A stretch of DNA of 64,000 bases from DASTHG01 sp035491895 (GCA_035491895.1 DATJJY010000091.1:74602-138601); one strand, 5' to 3'; shown: positions 1 to 10,484, numbered from the stretch's first letter. Notes: a model not told the origin generated them from the letters alone. Program-made: numbers and translations.

Positions 1-1396
1 GGAAGCCGGCGCGGCGCAGCCCCCGGATGATGTAGGGGCTCTTCCGCATGTATTTCCACACGAGATCGGTCCGGTAGTTGGCCAGCATTCCGAGAATCGG
101 GCCCTGGTCGATGCCGAGATAGTCGATGTCGAACCAGCCTTTGCCGGGAACCACCTGCCCCTGCGTTGCCTTTCCGCTGACCTGGAAGGTCGGGTTGAAA
201 GCGTCGACGAAGCCGTACGACCCGAACAGCGGGTCGCCGTAGCGCTCACGCATCGTGACGAGAGCGGGAATGGCGATCTCGGGTGCGAACGGGATCGAGC
301 CACCGGCGGCGGTGGGGGCGATGGTGCCGTCGTCGCGCACTTCGTTGAACGACGCGCCGCGCGCCGAGTACGTGAAGAACTGCCGGGCCGCGCCATTCAC
401 CGTGACCGTGGCATCGACGGGCCCATCGCTCGCAGTGAGTCCCCAGACGTCGCCGTCGTAGCCCGTCCAGTGAGCGGGGTCCGCGATCGCATAGGATCGC
501 TGTGCCAGCGTCGCGCGGCGCGTGTTCTCGAAATAGTCGATGCCGTGCGCGCGCATGAAATCGTCTTGAATGCCACGGAAGTCAATCCACAGATGCGAGT
601 ACTGGTGGCCGAAGAGCGGCGCGAAGCCGATCTGCGGTTGTCCGTAATAGGTCCCCCACGGGTACGTCGCAGCCCACGCGGCCCATGCGGTGGAATCGAT
701 GGGGTGGCTCGGCGAGCCGAGCGCCAGGACGTAGATGAGCATCGCCTCGTTGAAACCGTGCCAGTCGGATGGGATGTACCCGTTCTCCGGAGTCCACCCC
801 ATGCTCACGAGCGGTGAATTGTGCACCGACCACTGCCAGTCGACCCTGAAGTAGAGAGAGTCGGCGGTGGCGCGGATCGCGGTTTCGGTCGAGTCGGAGC
901 CGTTGAAGTACTCGCGGCAGAAGAGCACGCCACCGAGGAGCAGCGCCGTATCGATCGTCGACAGCTCGACCTGCTGGAAGCGAGCGCCGCCCGGCATCTC
1001 GAGGAAGTGATAGAAGAAGCCCTTGTATCCGGTGATCCCCGTTGTTGCCGCTCCCTGTGGTGCCTGCCAGAACCAGCGCAGCGTCGTGAGGGTGCGGGCG
1101 GCTGCATCGGCGCGCGTGATGTAGCCGCGCTCCACTCCGACTGGATAGGCGGTGAGGGCGAAGCCGACCGCGGCGATGCTCGAGAAAGACGGCGTCGGCC
1201 AGCGATCGGGAGTCAATCCGGTCTGGGGATCGGTACGCTCCCAGAAAAACGCGAAGGTGCGCTGTTCCAGAGTATCGAGAAACGCTTGCGCGCGCGGCGA
1301 GGACGGGTCGACACTCGGCATCTGGGCGTCGATGCCGCAGGCGCAGAGCGCGAGCGACAGAAGACCGAGGATGGCGCGCCAGCGATGGGAGACCAT
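1..1396 (-). CDS. Secreted glucoamylase-family glycoside hydrolase, 3' end off the left edge
   Basis: About 465 residues are visible, open without a stop to the window edge, so the C-terminus is missing. The start at 1396 (ATG) gives an N-terminal hydrophobic export signal ending near LALCACG, possibly a loose lipobox. The body carries features of the putative glucoamylase family (PF10091): an FAFFWERTDP start of the helical barrel, SDWHGFNEAM, WGLTASDGP, DDGTIAPTAAGGS, and a terminal WFDIDYLGIDQGPI followed by GLRRAGF. By family knowledge these are periplasmic or surface (alpha/alpha)6-barrel enzymes related to beta-1,2-glucan hydrolases; the exact substrate is unknown. It lies 71 bases downstream of the TonB-dependent receptor on the same strand, so a glucan-degradation and uptake pair is plausible. 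The family call is firm, the substrate is not. Confidence 0.85.
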   Translation of the reverse strand, partial: MVSHRWRAILGLLSLALCACGIDAQMPSVDPSSPRAQAFLDTLEQRTFAFFWERTDPQTGLTPDRWPTPSFSSIAAVGFALTAYPVGVERGYITRADAAARTLTTLRWFWQAPQGAATTGITGYKGFFYHFLEMPGGARFQQVELSTIDTALLLGGVLFCREYFNGSDSTETAIRATADSLYFRVDWQWSVHNSPLVSMGWTPENGYIPSDWHGFNEAMLIYVLALGSPSHPIDSTAWAAWAATYPWGTYYGQPQIGFAPLFGHQYSHLWIDFRGIQDDFMRAHGIDYFENTRRATLAQRSYAIADPAHWTGYDGDVWGLTASDGPVDATVTVNGAARQFFTYSARGASFNEVRDDGTIAPTAAGGSIPFAPEIAIPALVTMRERYGDPLFGSYGFVDAFNPTFQVSGKATQGQVVPGKGWFDIDYLGIDQGPILGMLANYRTDLVWKYMRKSPYIIRGLRRAGF

Positions 1397-1426
1397 GGAC
1401 ATCAAGATACGTGCTGTGAGGAGAAG

Positions 1427-1460
1427 CCCGGGGGGGCGCCAGGCTCGGCGCCCCCCGGGG
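1427..1460 (-). terminator. GC-rich hairpin between receptor and glucoamylase genes
   Basis: Two 14-base arms (1427-1440 and 1447-1460) are almost perfect reverse complements, giving a very stable GC stem with a 6-base loop in the 71-base gap between the two minus-strand genes. No T tract follows on the minus strand, so it is not a textbook intrinsic terminator. It may act as a partial terminator or as an mRNA stabiliser giving the receptor gene more transcript than the gene behind it. The structure is seen; the function is inferred. Confidence 0.5.
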
Positions 1461-1467
1461 AAGAATG

Positions 1468-4428
1468 TCAGAAGTTGTACTCCAGGCCTACTTGGAGCCG
1501 GCGCGCGTCGCTGACGACGCAAGTCGGTTGGCCGAAATCCGTGGCGGTCCGGTCACCGGTGTTGTAGCAACCGAAATTGTTGTGGTTGAGTGCATTGAAG
1601 AGGTCCGCCGTCACCCCGAGTGAGCTCCGGCCGAAGTTGGGAAAGTCCTTCCGGAACCGGAGGTCGAGATTCTCGTACGGGAAGGTGCCCGGCACGGTGA
1701 ATCCACCGCGCTGATACTGATTCCCGGCCGTTCCAACTCCACAGAACCTCCCCGGACAGCCAACGTCCTGACGGACCTTGCCCCCGAGCGTGAGCAAGCC
1801 GCTGAACTGAATGCCGAAGAGATACGGCACATCCGTGGTCCAATTCGCCACAATGCGCAGCTTCTCGTCGTTGGTCGGGTGTTTCGGGATGTTCTGCGTG
1901 TTGGGGAACGAGAATTCGTCGCCCAGGTTGTCTACGCCTTCCACTGAGCGCATCGCGTACGTCAGGGCGAGCCCGGCACCCCAGCCGAAGTTTGGACTCG
2001 AGCGGTGGTACTGACGGTCGACCTGGAGGGTGAACGCGTCGTACCAGGTTTTCCCATCGTTGGTCGAGTAGATGAAGTTGCTGAATCCGTGGGCCGCCAG
2101 GTTGAAGCTCGTGCAGCACGAGCCGTTCGGGTTGAGGCCGAAGTTGGCCCAGTTGAGCGTCAGCTGGTCTACGCCACGCACGCCGGCGTACGTCCCGGTG
2201 ACGAGCACGTTGCCGAACAGGTGGCGGATCCCGAGGTTCCACTGACGCGATTTCGGCACTTTCGCCTTGCTGTCGATCAGCCACGCTTCCGGCGCGCCCG
2301 AGGTGTGCACGAGGGCGTCCAGCGTCGCCTTGTCCGCCGTCAGATACGAGTTGTTCCACAGGACCTCGCCCGGCTTCGGCGTAGAATCGGGATCCGCGAA
2401 CTGGATGTTGAAGGTCGGGTGGGTGAGCTTGAGCGTTTCGTCCACTGAGACGTCGAAGATCGAGCGGTCGTAGTAAATCCCGAAGCCCCCGAACACCGTC
2501 GTCTTGTTCTCGTCGTCCAGCGCGTACGAGAACCCGAGCCGCGGCTGGAACGCGCCGTAGAACGGTTTGCGGCTGTTGCCGGTGCTGATGTACCGGCTCA
2601 GGTCGAGCGGCGTCGGCAGCGAGTCGTTATAGCGCGTGAGCGTGTCGACCACCGTCTGCGGCGTTACGTAGCCGGTGTTCGTCATGTTCGTCTCGAAGTC
2701 CCAGCGGACGCCGAGGTTGAACGTAAGGCGAGGCGTGGGGCTCCAGTCGTCCTGGAGGTAGGCACCGATCTCGTTATTGGATTTGTTGAGCGTCGCGTCG
2801 CCGGTTCCGTAGATCAGCTGGTAGGGCGTGCGATACAGGAACGCGAGGGTGTCGGTGTTGCGAACGAGCGTGTCGCGATAGTAGAAGCGCGGCGTCTCGT
2901 CGTTCCCCTTGACGACATCGTACGTCACGAAGTCGAAGCTGGCGCCAGCCTTGAACACATGCTGGCCGGCGCCCTGGAATCCAGAGTAGGTCAGATCGTC
3001 GCGGAAACCGAGGCGCTTCTGGGTGAAGTTCTGCGTGCTGAAGTTGCTGCCGATCACGTGGTCTGCGTTGCCGTACTGGAAGATTCGGGCCGGCAACCCC
3101 GGTGTATCGGGACCGGGATTCCGCTGGAACCGCGAGTAATCGACTTTCGCCTCGTTGAGCCAGGCACCAGAGAATCGGTTGTATCGCAACTGGCCCACGG
3201 CCACGTTCTGCGCGAAGTCAACCGCTTCCTGAAACGCGCACATCGCGCCGGGACAGTTGTTCGACCCGAAGTCCCGCACGTCGCTCTCGATCCGGTCCGA
3301 AATGCTGAACTCCAGCGACGAATTGGGTGTCGCGGCGTAGTTCAGCTTGCCGAACAGCATCGTCTCGCGGAACGGTGATGTGAAGTTGCCGTTGTACTGG
3401 GCGAGATTCACGCTGTCGAGGGCCGGGAAACCCGCTGGCGGCGTGAACGTCACGAGGTTCGTGCGATTCTGGTAGTTCCCCTCGTACGATCCAAAGAAGA
3501 ACAGGCGGTCCCGCTGAATCGGCCCGCCGATACTGAAGCTCGCAAGGGAGCGCGTGTAATCGGGCTTCTGAAAGCCGGTCGTGGCGCGCTGGAACGTGTC
3601 CAGGGCAACGAGATCCTTGTTCTGGTAGCCGAAGAGAGCACTCCCGGTCCACACGTTGGTTCCGGACTTGGTCGTCGCCGTGATGATCGCGCTCGAAGAC
3701 TTCTGGTATTCAGCCTTGAAGTTCTGCGAGATGACCCGGTACTCTTGAATCGCGCTGCGCGGGAACGGGTTGCCGCGACTGGCATCCTGCCCCGTCACGC
3801 CATTCGCCGTCAGGTCGTTCTTGAGGCTCGTGCCGTCGATGAAGACGTTGACGGCGCTCGCGCTCTGGCCTCCAGCCGAGAACGTGCGGCTCGTCCCGCC
3901 AACGCGGTCTTCGGTGACCGTGACGCCAGGTGCCAGCGCCGCCAGATCGAGGAAGTTCCGGCTCGGCGTGGGTAGTCGATCGATCTGCTGCGTGGTGACG
4001 TTGGTCGCGACTTCCGAGGTCCGCGTCTCGAGCGCCGGCGCGGCTCCCTGGACGGTCACTCCGGCGACTGCCACCGCCCCTGCCTGGAGTGTGAAGTCCT
4101 GGAGGATCGTCGATCCGACTTGGACGGTCAGGCGCAGCGCCTGTGGCGAATGGCCGATGTGCCGCGCGGTGAGATCGTATACCGCCGGGGCCAGGCCCGG
4201 CAGCACGTACGCGCCTTCGGCATTCGAGGTGGCCGTGCGCACGATCCCGGTCCCGGGGTTCCTGGCCTGCACTTCCGCGTCCGCGATCGGCGCGCCGCTG
4301 GCCTCTCTGACGTACCCGCGGATCGTGCCGGTCGTGGTCTGCGCGGCAGCGCGGCCCGCTGCCAGGATGAGGAACCCGCCGATGGCGAGCACTCCTCCCA
4401 GCCACCGATTTCTGTTGAGAATGGGCAT
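1468..4428 (-). CDS. TonB-dependent outer-membrane receptor, Oar-like, with carboxypeptidase-regulatory-like N-terminus
   Basis: 986 residues. Residues 1-29 are a signal peptide ending AAA before Q30. Residues about 33-110 form a carboxypeptidase regulatory-like beta-sandwich (GTIRGYVREASGAPIADAEV). A plug domain follows (about 130-240, with VNVFIDGTSLKND), then a large 22-strand-type barrel with many aromatic strand ends. The protein ends LEYNF, the aromatic C-terminal residue recognised by the BAM complex. The start ATG at 4428 has a strong Shine-Dalgarno, GGAGGG, 9 bases upstream. The family imports bulky ligands using TonB energy. Because the next gene is a glucoamylase-family hydrolase, an oligosaccharide is a reasonable ligand guess. 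No SusD-like partner is seen. Confidence 0.9.
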   Translation of the reverse strand: MPILNRNRWLGGVLAIGGFLILAAGRAAAQTTTGTIRGYVREASGAPIADAEVQARNPGTGIVRTATSNAEGAYVLPGLAPAVYDLTARHIGHSPQALRLTVQVGSTILQDFTLQAGAVAVAGVTVQGAAPALETRTSEVATNVTTQQIDRLPTPSRNFLDLAALAPGVTVTEDRVGGTSRTFSAGGQSASAVNVFIDGTSLKNDLTANGVTGQDASRGNPFPRSAIQEYRVISQNFKAEYQKSSSAIITATTKSGTNVWTGSALFGYQNKDLVALDTFQRATTGFQKPDYTRSLASFSIGGPIQRDRLFFFGSYEGNYQNRTNLVTFTPPAGFPALDSVNLAQYNGNFTSPFRETMLFGKLNYAATPNSSLEFSISDRIESDVRDFGSNNCPGAMCAFQEAVDFAQNVAVGQLRYNRFSGAWLNEAKVDYSRFQRNPGPDTPGLPARIFQYGNADHVIGSNFSTQNFTQKRLGFRDDLTYSGFQGAGQHVFKAGASFDFVTYDVVKGNDETPRFYYRDTLVRNTDTLAFLYRTPYQLIYGTGDATLNKSNNEIGAYLQDDWSPTPRLTFNLGVRWDFETNMTNTGYVTPQTVVDTLTRYNDSLPTPLDLSRYISTGNSRKPFYGAFQPRLGFSYALDDENKTTVFGGFGIYYDRSIFDVSVDETLKLTHPTFNIQFADPDSTPKPGEVLWNNSYLTADKATLDALVHTSGAPEAWLIDSKAKVPKSRQWNLGIRHLFGNVLVTGTYAGVRGVDQLTLNWANFGLNPNGSCCTSFNLAAHGFSNFIYSTNDGKTWYDAFTLQVDRQYHRSSPNFGWGAGLALTYAMRSVEGVDNLGDEFSFPNTQNIPKHPTNDEKLRIVANWTTDVPYLFGIQFSGLLTLGGKVRQDVGCPGRFCGVGTAGNQYQRGGFTVPGTFPYENLDLRFRKDFPNFGRSSLGVTADLFNALNHNNFGCYNTGDRTATDFGQPTCVVSDARRLQVGLEYNF

Positions 4429-4574
4429 ACTGCTTCTCCCTCCGAAAGTGAAAAGCGACGGCTATGACAAGGCAGGCTAGGTGCTACACGAGCGCCACAC
4501 AACGGGGTTTGCAGTCAGCGTTTAGCTTTGTTGGACGCTGTTGGACGCGCTTTGGCCTAGGTATCGCAACTCTC

Positions 4575-4617
4575 TTGGTGTAATAATCTGTGATATAATG
4601 AGTTATAGATTCACCAA
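4575..4617. promoter_or_regulatory. AT-rich operator-like region with nested dyads upstream of sufR
   Basis: This AT-rich island holds several symmetric elements: TTGGTG (4575-4580) facing CACCAA (4612-4617), AATCT facing AGATT inside them, and a perfect TATAA-TGAG-TTATA palindrome (4594-4607). The palindrome also contains an extended -10 box, TGATATAAT (4591-4599). A regulator bound here could control sufR-sufBCDSU and perhaps the divergent receptor gene. SufR autoregulation through an upstream dyad is established in other bacteria; that this particular dyad is its site is inference. Confidence 0.5.
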
Positions 4618-4635
4618 AATAATCTTTGATTTAGT

Positions 4636-4664
4636 TTGACAACTCCTGTCTCTGCCCGTACGAT
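4636..4664 (+). promoter_or_regulatory. Sigma70-type promoter for sufR, probably giving a leaderless mRNA
   Basis: A perfect -35 box TTGACA (4636-4641), a 17-base spacer and a -10 box TACGAT (4659-4664) lie immediately upstream of sufR. The expected transcription start falls about 7 bases after the -10 box, on the ATG at 4671. No Shine-Dalgarno precedes that ATG, which agrees with a leaderless transcript. An alternative promoter is the extended -10 at 4591-4599. Confidence 0.6.
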
Positions 4665-4670
4665 TCCAGC

Positions 4671-5324
4671 ATGGAAACATCATCCGAACCCGGCCTCACG
4701 GCCCACAAGGGTCTCCGTGGCGAGGTGCTGCGCGAGCTGAAGCGGGCGCAACCGCTCACGGCCAAGACGCTGGGCGAGAAGCTCGGCGTTTCGACCAACG
4801 CGATCCGACACCACTTGAAGGAACTCGCAGCCGAGACACTCGTCACATACGGACGCGAGCAGCGCGGCGTTGGCGCGCCGACGTTCGCCTACCGGCTCTC
4901 GCCCCAGGGAGAGGCCCTCTTCCCGAAGCGCTACGAGCAGACCCTCACCGGCCTGCTCGATCGTGTCGCCGAGCGGCAGGGACGCGCCGCCACGGCGGAG
5001 ATGTTCGAGGACCTATACGCCGATCTCACCCGGCGGCTCCAGGTCGAGCTCGAAGGTGTCGCCCCCGAGGCTCGGCTGACGGCCGTGACGCGCGTCCTGA
5101 GCGACGCGGGCTACATGGCCGAGTCGGACGCCGCGGGTGGGTCGTTTCGGCTCGCCGAGCACAATTGCGCCATCAAGTCGGTCGCCGAGCGCTTCCCGGA
5201 AGTCTGCGCGGCGGAAGCGAAGTTCCTCCAGACGGTGCTCGCGGCCACCGTCGAGCGCACCGCGCACATCGTCGACGGGTGTAACGCCTGCGAATACGCC
5301 ATCACGTTCCGGACGGAAGTATGA
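4671..5324 (+). CDS. sufR: SufR-like iron-sulfur-sensing transcriptional regulator
   Basis: 217 residues. A DeoR/ArsR-like winged helix spans about residues 15-70 (AKTLGEKLGVSTNAIRHHLKEL is the recognition region). The C-terminal half has four cysteines, C166, C179, C204 and C207, the last two in a GCNAC motif, matching the cluster-ligating end of SufR proteins. By family knowledge SufR binds a [4Fe-4S] cluster and represses the suf operon when cluster supply is sufficient. It is the first gene of the suf operon and its stop overlaps the sufB start as ATGA, so the genes are translationally coupled. No ribosome-binding site is visible at the start; see the leaderless promoter. Confidence 0.88.
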   Translation: METSSEPGLTAHKGLRGEVLRELKRAQPLTAKTLGEKLGVSTNAIRHHLKELAAETLVTYGREQRGVGAPTFAYRLSPQGEALFPKRYEQTLTGLLDRVAERQGRAATAEMFEDLYADLTRRLQVELEGVAPEARLTAVTRVLSDAGYMAESDAAGGSFRLAEHNCAIKSVAERFPEVCAAEAKFLQTVLAATVERTAHIVDGCNACEYAITFRTEV

Positions 5325-6750
5325 CGTCGATCGAATCCCAGGTCCTGCAGCCGTACAAGTACGGGTTCGTCACGGATATCGAGTCCGAGACCGTTCCCCC
5401 CGGTCTGAGCGAAGACGTCATCCGGCTCATCTCACTGAAGAAGGGCGAGCCGGAGTGGATGCTCGAATGGCGGCTCAAGGCCTATCGGCACTGGACGAAG
5501 ATGACGGAGCCGAAGTGGGCGAACGTGTCGTACGGGCCGATCGACTATCAGGCGATCAGCTATTATGCCGCTCCCAAGCAGCGGCCCAAGGTCGAGAGCA
5601 TGGACCAGGTCGACCCCAAGCTGCTCGAGACGTTCGAAAAGCTCGGCATCCCGATTGCCGAGCAGAAGCGGCTCGCCGGCGTCGCCGTGGACGCGGTGTT
5701 CGACTCGGTGTCGGTCGCGACCACGTTCCGGGAAGAGCTCGCCAAACACGGCGTGATCTTCTGCCCGATGTCCGAGGCGATCCGCGAGCACCCCGACCTC
5801 GTGCGTGAATACCTCGGCACCGTCGTTCCGGTCAACGACAACTTCTTCGCGGCGCTCAACTCGGCCGTCTTCACCGACGGGTCGTTCGCCTACATCCCGA
5901 AGGGGGTCCGCTGTCCCCTCGAGCTGTCGACGTACTTCCGGATCAACGCGCAGTCGACGGGGCAGTTCGAGCGCACGCTGATCATCGCCGAGGAGGGGAG
6001 CTACGTCTCCTACCTCGAGGGGTGCTCGGCGCCGTCGCGCGACGAGAACCAGCTGCATGCCGCCGTGGTCGAGCTCGTCACCCTGGACAATGCCCAGATC
6101 AAGTACTCGACGATCCAGAACTGGTATCCGGGCGACGAGGAAGGCAACGGCGGGATCTACAATTTCGTCACCAAGCGCGGCGCCTGCCGCGGCAAGAACT
6201 CGAAGATCTCCTGGACCCAGGTCGAGACCGGCTCGGCGATTACCTGGAAGTACCCGGGGTGCCTGCTCCAGGGCGACGGCTCGATCGGCGAGTTCTACTC
6301 GGTCGCCGTAACCAACAATCGCCAGCAGGCCGACACCGGGACGAAGATGGTCCACATCGGGAAAAACACGAAGAGCACGATCGTCTCGAAGGGAATTTCC
6401 GCGGGCCACGGCCAGAATACTTACCGCGGCCTCGTGAAGATCCTGAAAGGCGCCGAAGGGGCGCGCAACTATTCGCAGTGCGACTCGATGCTGATCGGCG
6501 ACCAGTGCGGCGCCCACACCTTTCCCTACATCGACGTGCGCAACAGCTCGGCGATCATGGAGCACGAAGCGTCGACGTCGAAGATCGGGGAAGACCAGAT
6601 CTTCTATTGCAAGCAGCGCGGCCTCTCGGCTGAGGACGCCGTCTCGATGATCGTCAACGGCTTCTGCAAGGAAGTCTTCAAGGAGCTTCCGATGGAATTT
6701 GCCGTCGAGGCGCAGAATCTCCTCGGCATCTCTCTCGAGGGGAGCGTCGG

Positions 6751-6754
<4 letters not shown>
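5321..6754 (+). CDS. sufB: Fe-S cluster assembly scaffold protein SufB
   Basis: 477 residues, the normal length for SufB. The sequence is strongly typical: PEWMLEWRLKAYRHW near the N-terminus, YIPKGVRCPLELSTYFRIN, the SYLEGCSAP segment, and a C-terminal beta-helix with NSSAIMEHEASTSKIGEDQIFYCKQRG. With SufC and SufD it forms the SufBC2D scaffold in the cytoplasm on which iron-sulfur clusters are built. The start overlaps the sufR stop and the stop overlaps the sufC start, both as ATGA, so the subunits are probably made in a coupled fashion. Confidence 0.97.
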
Positions 6755-7511
<757 letters not shown>

Positions 7512-7515
<4 letters not shown>

Positions 7516-8726
7516 CGGCGCATTTCGTCGGCGCATACAACGCCTTCGCTGCGAATGGTGCGGCCGGATCCCCTCCCTGGTTGAAAGAGATCCGGGAGCG
7601 GGCCATCGCGCGCTTCGCCGAGGTGGGGTTCCCCACGACGCGTCTCGAGCAATGGCGCTTCACGAACGTGCAGCCGATCAGCGAGACGCCGTTCGCGCTG
7701 CACCGCGCGAGCTGGGAGCTCGGCCCGGTCTCCGCGGGCGTAACTGTGTCGACGCTCGGCTCCGCCGTCGCCACGGCGCCGGATTTCCTGCAGGCGCACC
7801 TGGGCCGGTACGCCTCCGTCGAGACGAGCCCGTTCACCGCCCTCGCCACGGCGTTCCTCGCCGATGGTATCGTGATTCGCGTCGCGCCCCAAGCCGTCTT
7901 GGCGGAGCCGATTCGGGTAACATGCCGCATTCCCTCCGGATCCAACCCGATGACGCACCCGCGTTTGCTGATCGTAGTGGAGCGCGGGGCGCAGGCGAAG
8001 ATCGTTGAAGCGTACGAGGGAGATGCACAAGTCGTATCGCTCACCAATTGCGTCACCGAGGTGGTAATTGAGGAGGGGGCGCAGCTCGATATCTGCCGGG
8101 AACAGCGGGAGGGCGCGCAGAGCAATCATGTAGCGGCGTCGCACTTCCATCAGGCCAGAGACTCCCGCCTCGTCTTCACGACGGTGGCGCTCGGCGCAGG
8201 ACTCGTGCGGCACGATATCCACGCGGTGCTCGACGGCTCCGGTGCCTATCTCATTCTGAACGGCTTATCGGTGCTGGGTGGGCATCAGCACGTCGACCAC
8301 CACACCACCATCGAGCACGCCAAGCCGCACTGCGAGAGCCACGAGTACTTCAACGGCGTGTTCGACGGCGAGTCGCGCGGCGTGTTCAACGGCCGCATCA
8401 TCGTACGGCCCGGTGCGCAGCGCACCGACTCGAAACAGACCAACAACAACCTGCTGCTCTCCTCCGCGGCGCGGGCCGACAGCCAGCCCCAGCTCGAGAT
8501 CTACGCCGACGACGTGAAGTGCACGCACGGTTCGACCGTCGGCCCGCTCGATCCGACGGCGCTCTTCTATCTGAGAAGCCGCGGCCTCGGCGCTGCGGAG
8601 GCGCGGGCATTGCTCACCTACGGGTTCGGGGCCGAGATCCTGGATCGCATCGCGGTCCCGGGCGCCCGCGAGCGGCTGGACGGTGAGATCCGGGCGCGGC
8701 TCGGTGTTGCGGGGAGCGCCGCATGA
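7512..8726 (+). CDS. sufD: Fe-S assembly protein SufD
   Basis: 404 residues from the GTG at 7512, which overlaps the sufC stop as GTGA. The frame stays open further upstream, but that part only antisenses sufC and carries no SufD features. Typical features are the N-terminal RFAEVGFPTTRLEQWRFTNV and the C-terminal beta-helix with FNGRIIVRPGAQRTDSKQTN, SAARADSQPQLEIYADDVKCTHG and ALFYLRSRGLG. SufD pairs with SufB in the SufBC2D scaffold and is needed for iron delivery. Its stop overlaps sufS as ATGA. Confidence 0.95.
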
Positions 8727-9982
8727 CGACGGTCCGACACGCCCCGCCCGCCGTTCCCCGCCCCGCGTTCGATGCGGAGCGCGTGCGCCGCGATTTCCCT
8801 CTCTTGCAGAACACGGTCCGCGGCAAACCGCTCGTCTACCTCGACAATGCCGCCACGAGCCAGAAGCCGCGCGCGGTGATCGCGCGGACCGAGCAGTACT
8901 ACGCCACGGAAAACGCGAACGTGCACCGCGGAGTATACGAGCTGAGCGAGCGCGCTACGGCGGCCTACGAGGAGGCTCGGGAGAAAGCCCGCGGGTTCCT
9001 CAATGCGGCGTCGGCGCGTGAGATCGTGTTCGTGCGCGGTACGACAGAGGCGATCAACCTGGTGGCGTCGAGCTTCGGGCGGCGGGAGCTCCAGCCGGGC
9101 GACGAAGTGCTCATCACGGCGATGGAGCACCACTCGAACATCGTTCCCTGGCAGCTGATCTGCGGCGAGCGCGGTGCCATGCTCCGCGTCGTCCCGATGA
9201 ACAAGCGGGGCGAGCTCCTGATGGACGAGTTCGCGCGCCTGCTCGGTCCGAAAACCAAGCTCGTCGCCGTCGCGCATGTCTCCAACTCGCTCGGTACGAT
9301 CAACCCGATCGCCGAGATCGTGCAGCAGGCGCACGCCCGGGACGTGCCGGTGCTGGTGGACGGGGCGCAGGCCGCACCGCACCAGCCGATCGACGTGCGG
9401 GGGCTGGGCGTCGATTTCTACACGGTGTCGGGCCACAAGATGTTCGGGCCGACAGGCATCGGGTTGCTGTACGGCACCGCCGAGCGGCTCGAGGCGCTGC
9501 CTCCGTATCAAGGCGGCGGCGACATGATCAAGACGGTCACGTTCGCGAAGACCACCTACGCCGATCCGCCGGCGCGCTTCGAGGCGGGGACTCCGAACAT
9601 CGCGGGGGCCGTGGGACTCGGCGCCGCTATCGATTATCTCCAGGCACTCGACTGGGAGGCCATCCGGACTCACGAGGCGGACCTGCTCGCGTACGCCACC
9701 GATCGGCTTTCCTCTGTCTCCGGCGTCGAGCTGGTTGGGACCGCCGCGCACAAGGCGAGCGTCGTGTCGTTCACCGTTCAGGGCGTACATGCCCACGACG
9801 TGGGTACGATCGTGGATCAGGAGGGGGTGGCGATCCGTACCGGGCATCACTGTACGCAGCCCGTGATGGATTTCTTCGGCGTCCCCGCGACGGCGCGGGC
9901 CTCCTTCGCCTTCTACAATACGCGCGCCGACGTCGATGCCCTCGTGAGCGCCGTACGGAAAGTGGCGCAGGTGTTCGCCTGA
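8723..9982 (+). CDS. sufS: Cysteine desulfurase SufS
   Basis: 419 residues, a class V PLP enzyme. The N-terminal FPLLQNTVRGKPLVYLDNAATSQKP, the PLP-lysine motif VSGHKMFGPTG and the sulfur-accepting cysteine in RTGHHCTQP (C377) are all present. It removes sulfur from L-cysteine as a persulfide, giving alanine, and hands it to the adjacent SufU. It begins inside the sufD stop (ATGA) and its TGA shares one base with the sufU ATG. Confidence 0.96.
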   Translation: MTTVRHAPPAVPRPAFDAERVRRDFPLLQNTVRGKPLVYLDNAATSQKPRAVIARTEQYYATENANVHRGVYELSERATAAYEEAREKARGFLNAASAREIVFVRGTTEAINLVASSFGRRELQPGDEVLITAMEHHSNIVPWQLICGERGAMLRVVPMNKRGELLMDEFARLLGPKTKLVAVAHVSNSLGTINPIAEIVQQAHARDVPVLVDGAQAAPHQPIDVRGLGVDFYTVSGHKMFGPTGIGLLYGTAERLEALPPYQGGGDMIKTVTFAKTTYADPPARFEAGTPNIAGAVGLGAAIDYLQALDWEAIRTHEADLLAYATDRLSSVSGVELVGTAAHKASVVSFTVQGVHAHDVGTIVDQEGVAIRTGHHCTQPVMDFFGVPATARASFAFYNTRADVDALVSAVRKVAQVFA

Positions 9983-10434
9983 TGGCCGACCTCACCGACC
10001 TCTACCAGCAGATCATCGTCGAGCACAACCGCGCTCCCCGCAACTTCAAGAAACTGGCTCACCCGACGCGCGACGCAGAGGGCGCCAATCCGCTGTGCGG
10101 TGATGAGATCAAGCTCGAAGTCGAGCTCGAGGGCGACCGTATCAAGGACATCGGATTTCAGGGGTCGGGGTGCGCGATCTCCCAGGCCTCGGCATCGCTG
10201 CTCACCGGCGCCGTCCAAGGCAAGACGAAGGACGAGGCCCAGTCGCTGTTTCGCGCCGTTCACGCAATGCTGACATCTCCTCCGGGAGTGCCGGTGGACA
10301 CCACACAACTCGGGAAGCTCGCGGCGCTCTCGGGCGTCCGGCAATTCCCGGTGCGCGTGAAGTGCGCCAGCCTCCCGTGGCACACGCTGCGCGCCGCCCT
10401 CGAATCCACTGCAGAGCCCGTCACGACCGAGTAG
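9982..10434 (+). CDS. sufU: SufU-type zinc-dependent sulfur-transfer protein
   Basis: 150 residues. The IscU-like fold carries the SufU ligand set C39 and D41 (NPLCGDE), C64 (GSGCAIS) and C128 (RVKCASLPW), together with the insert between the second and third ligands that separates SufU from IscU. By family knowledge SufU binds zinc and takes sulfur from SufS by ligand swapping. This is the SUF layout of Firmicutes, Actinobacteria and several other phyla, in which SufU replaces SufE. It closes the suf operon; no clear terminator separates it from the ABC transporter 50 bases downstream. Confidence 0.94.
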   Translation: MADLTDLYQQIIVEHNRAPRNFKKLAHPTRDAEGANPLCGDEIKLEVELEGDRIKDIGFQGSGCAISQASASLLTGAVQGKTKDEAQSLFRAVHAMLTSPPGVPVDTTQLGKLAALSGVRQFPVRVKCASLPWHTLRAALESTAEPVTTE

Positions 10435-10484
10435 TTTTCCCGCCGAAACTCAGGGCCGTCCGATCCGTTCCTCCAGCGGGGTCT

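Noticed and set aside
5432..6565. A 377-residue open frame on the minus strand across sufB, and similar long antisense frames elsewhere
   Set aside because: In GC-rich DNA long antisense frames are common; the plus-strand frame is a full SufB and the antisense product is arginine- and aspartate-rich without motifs.
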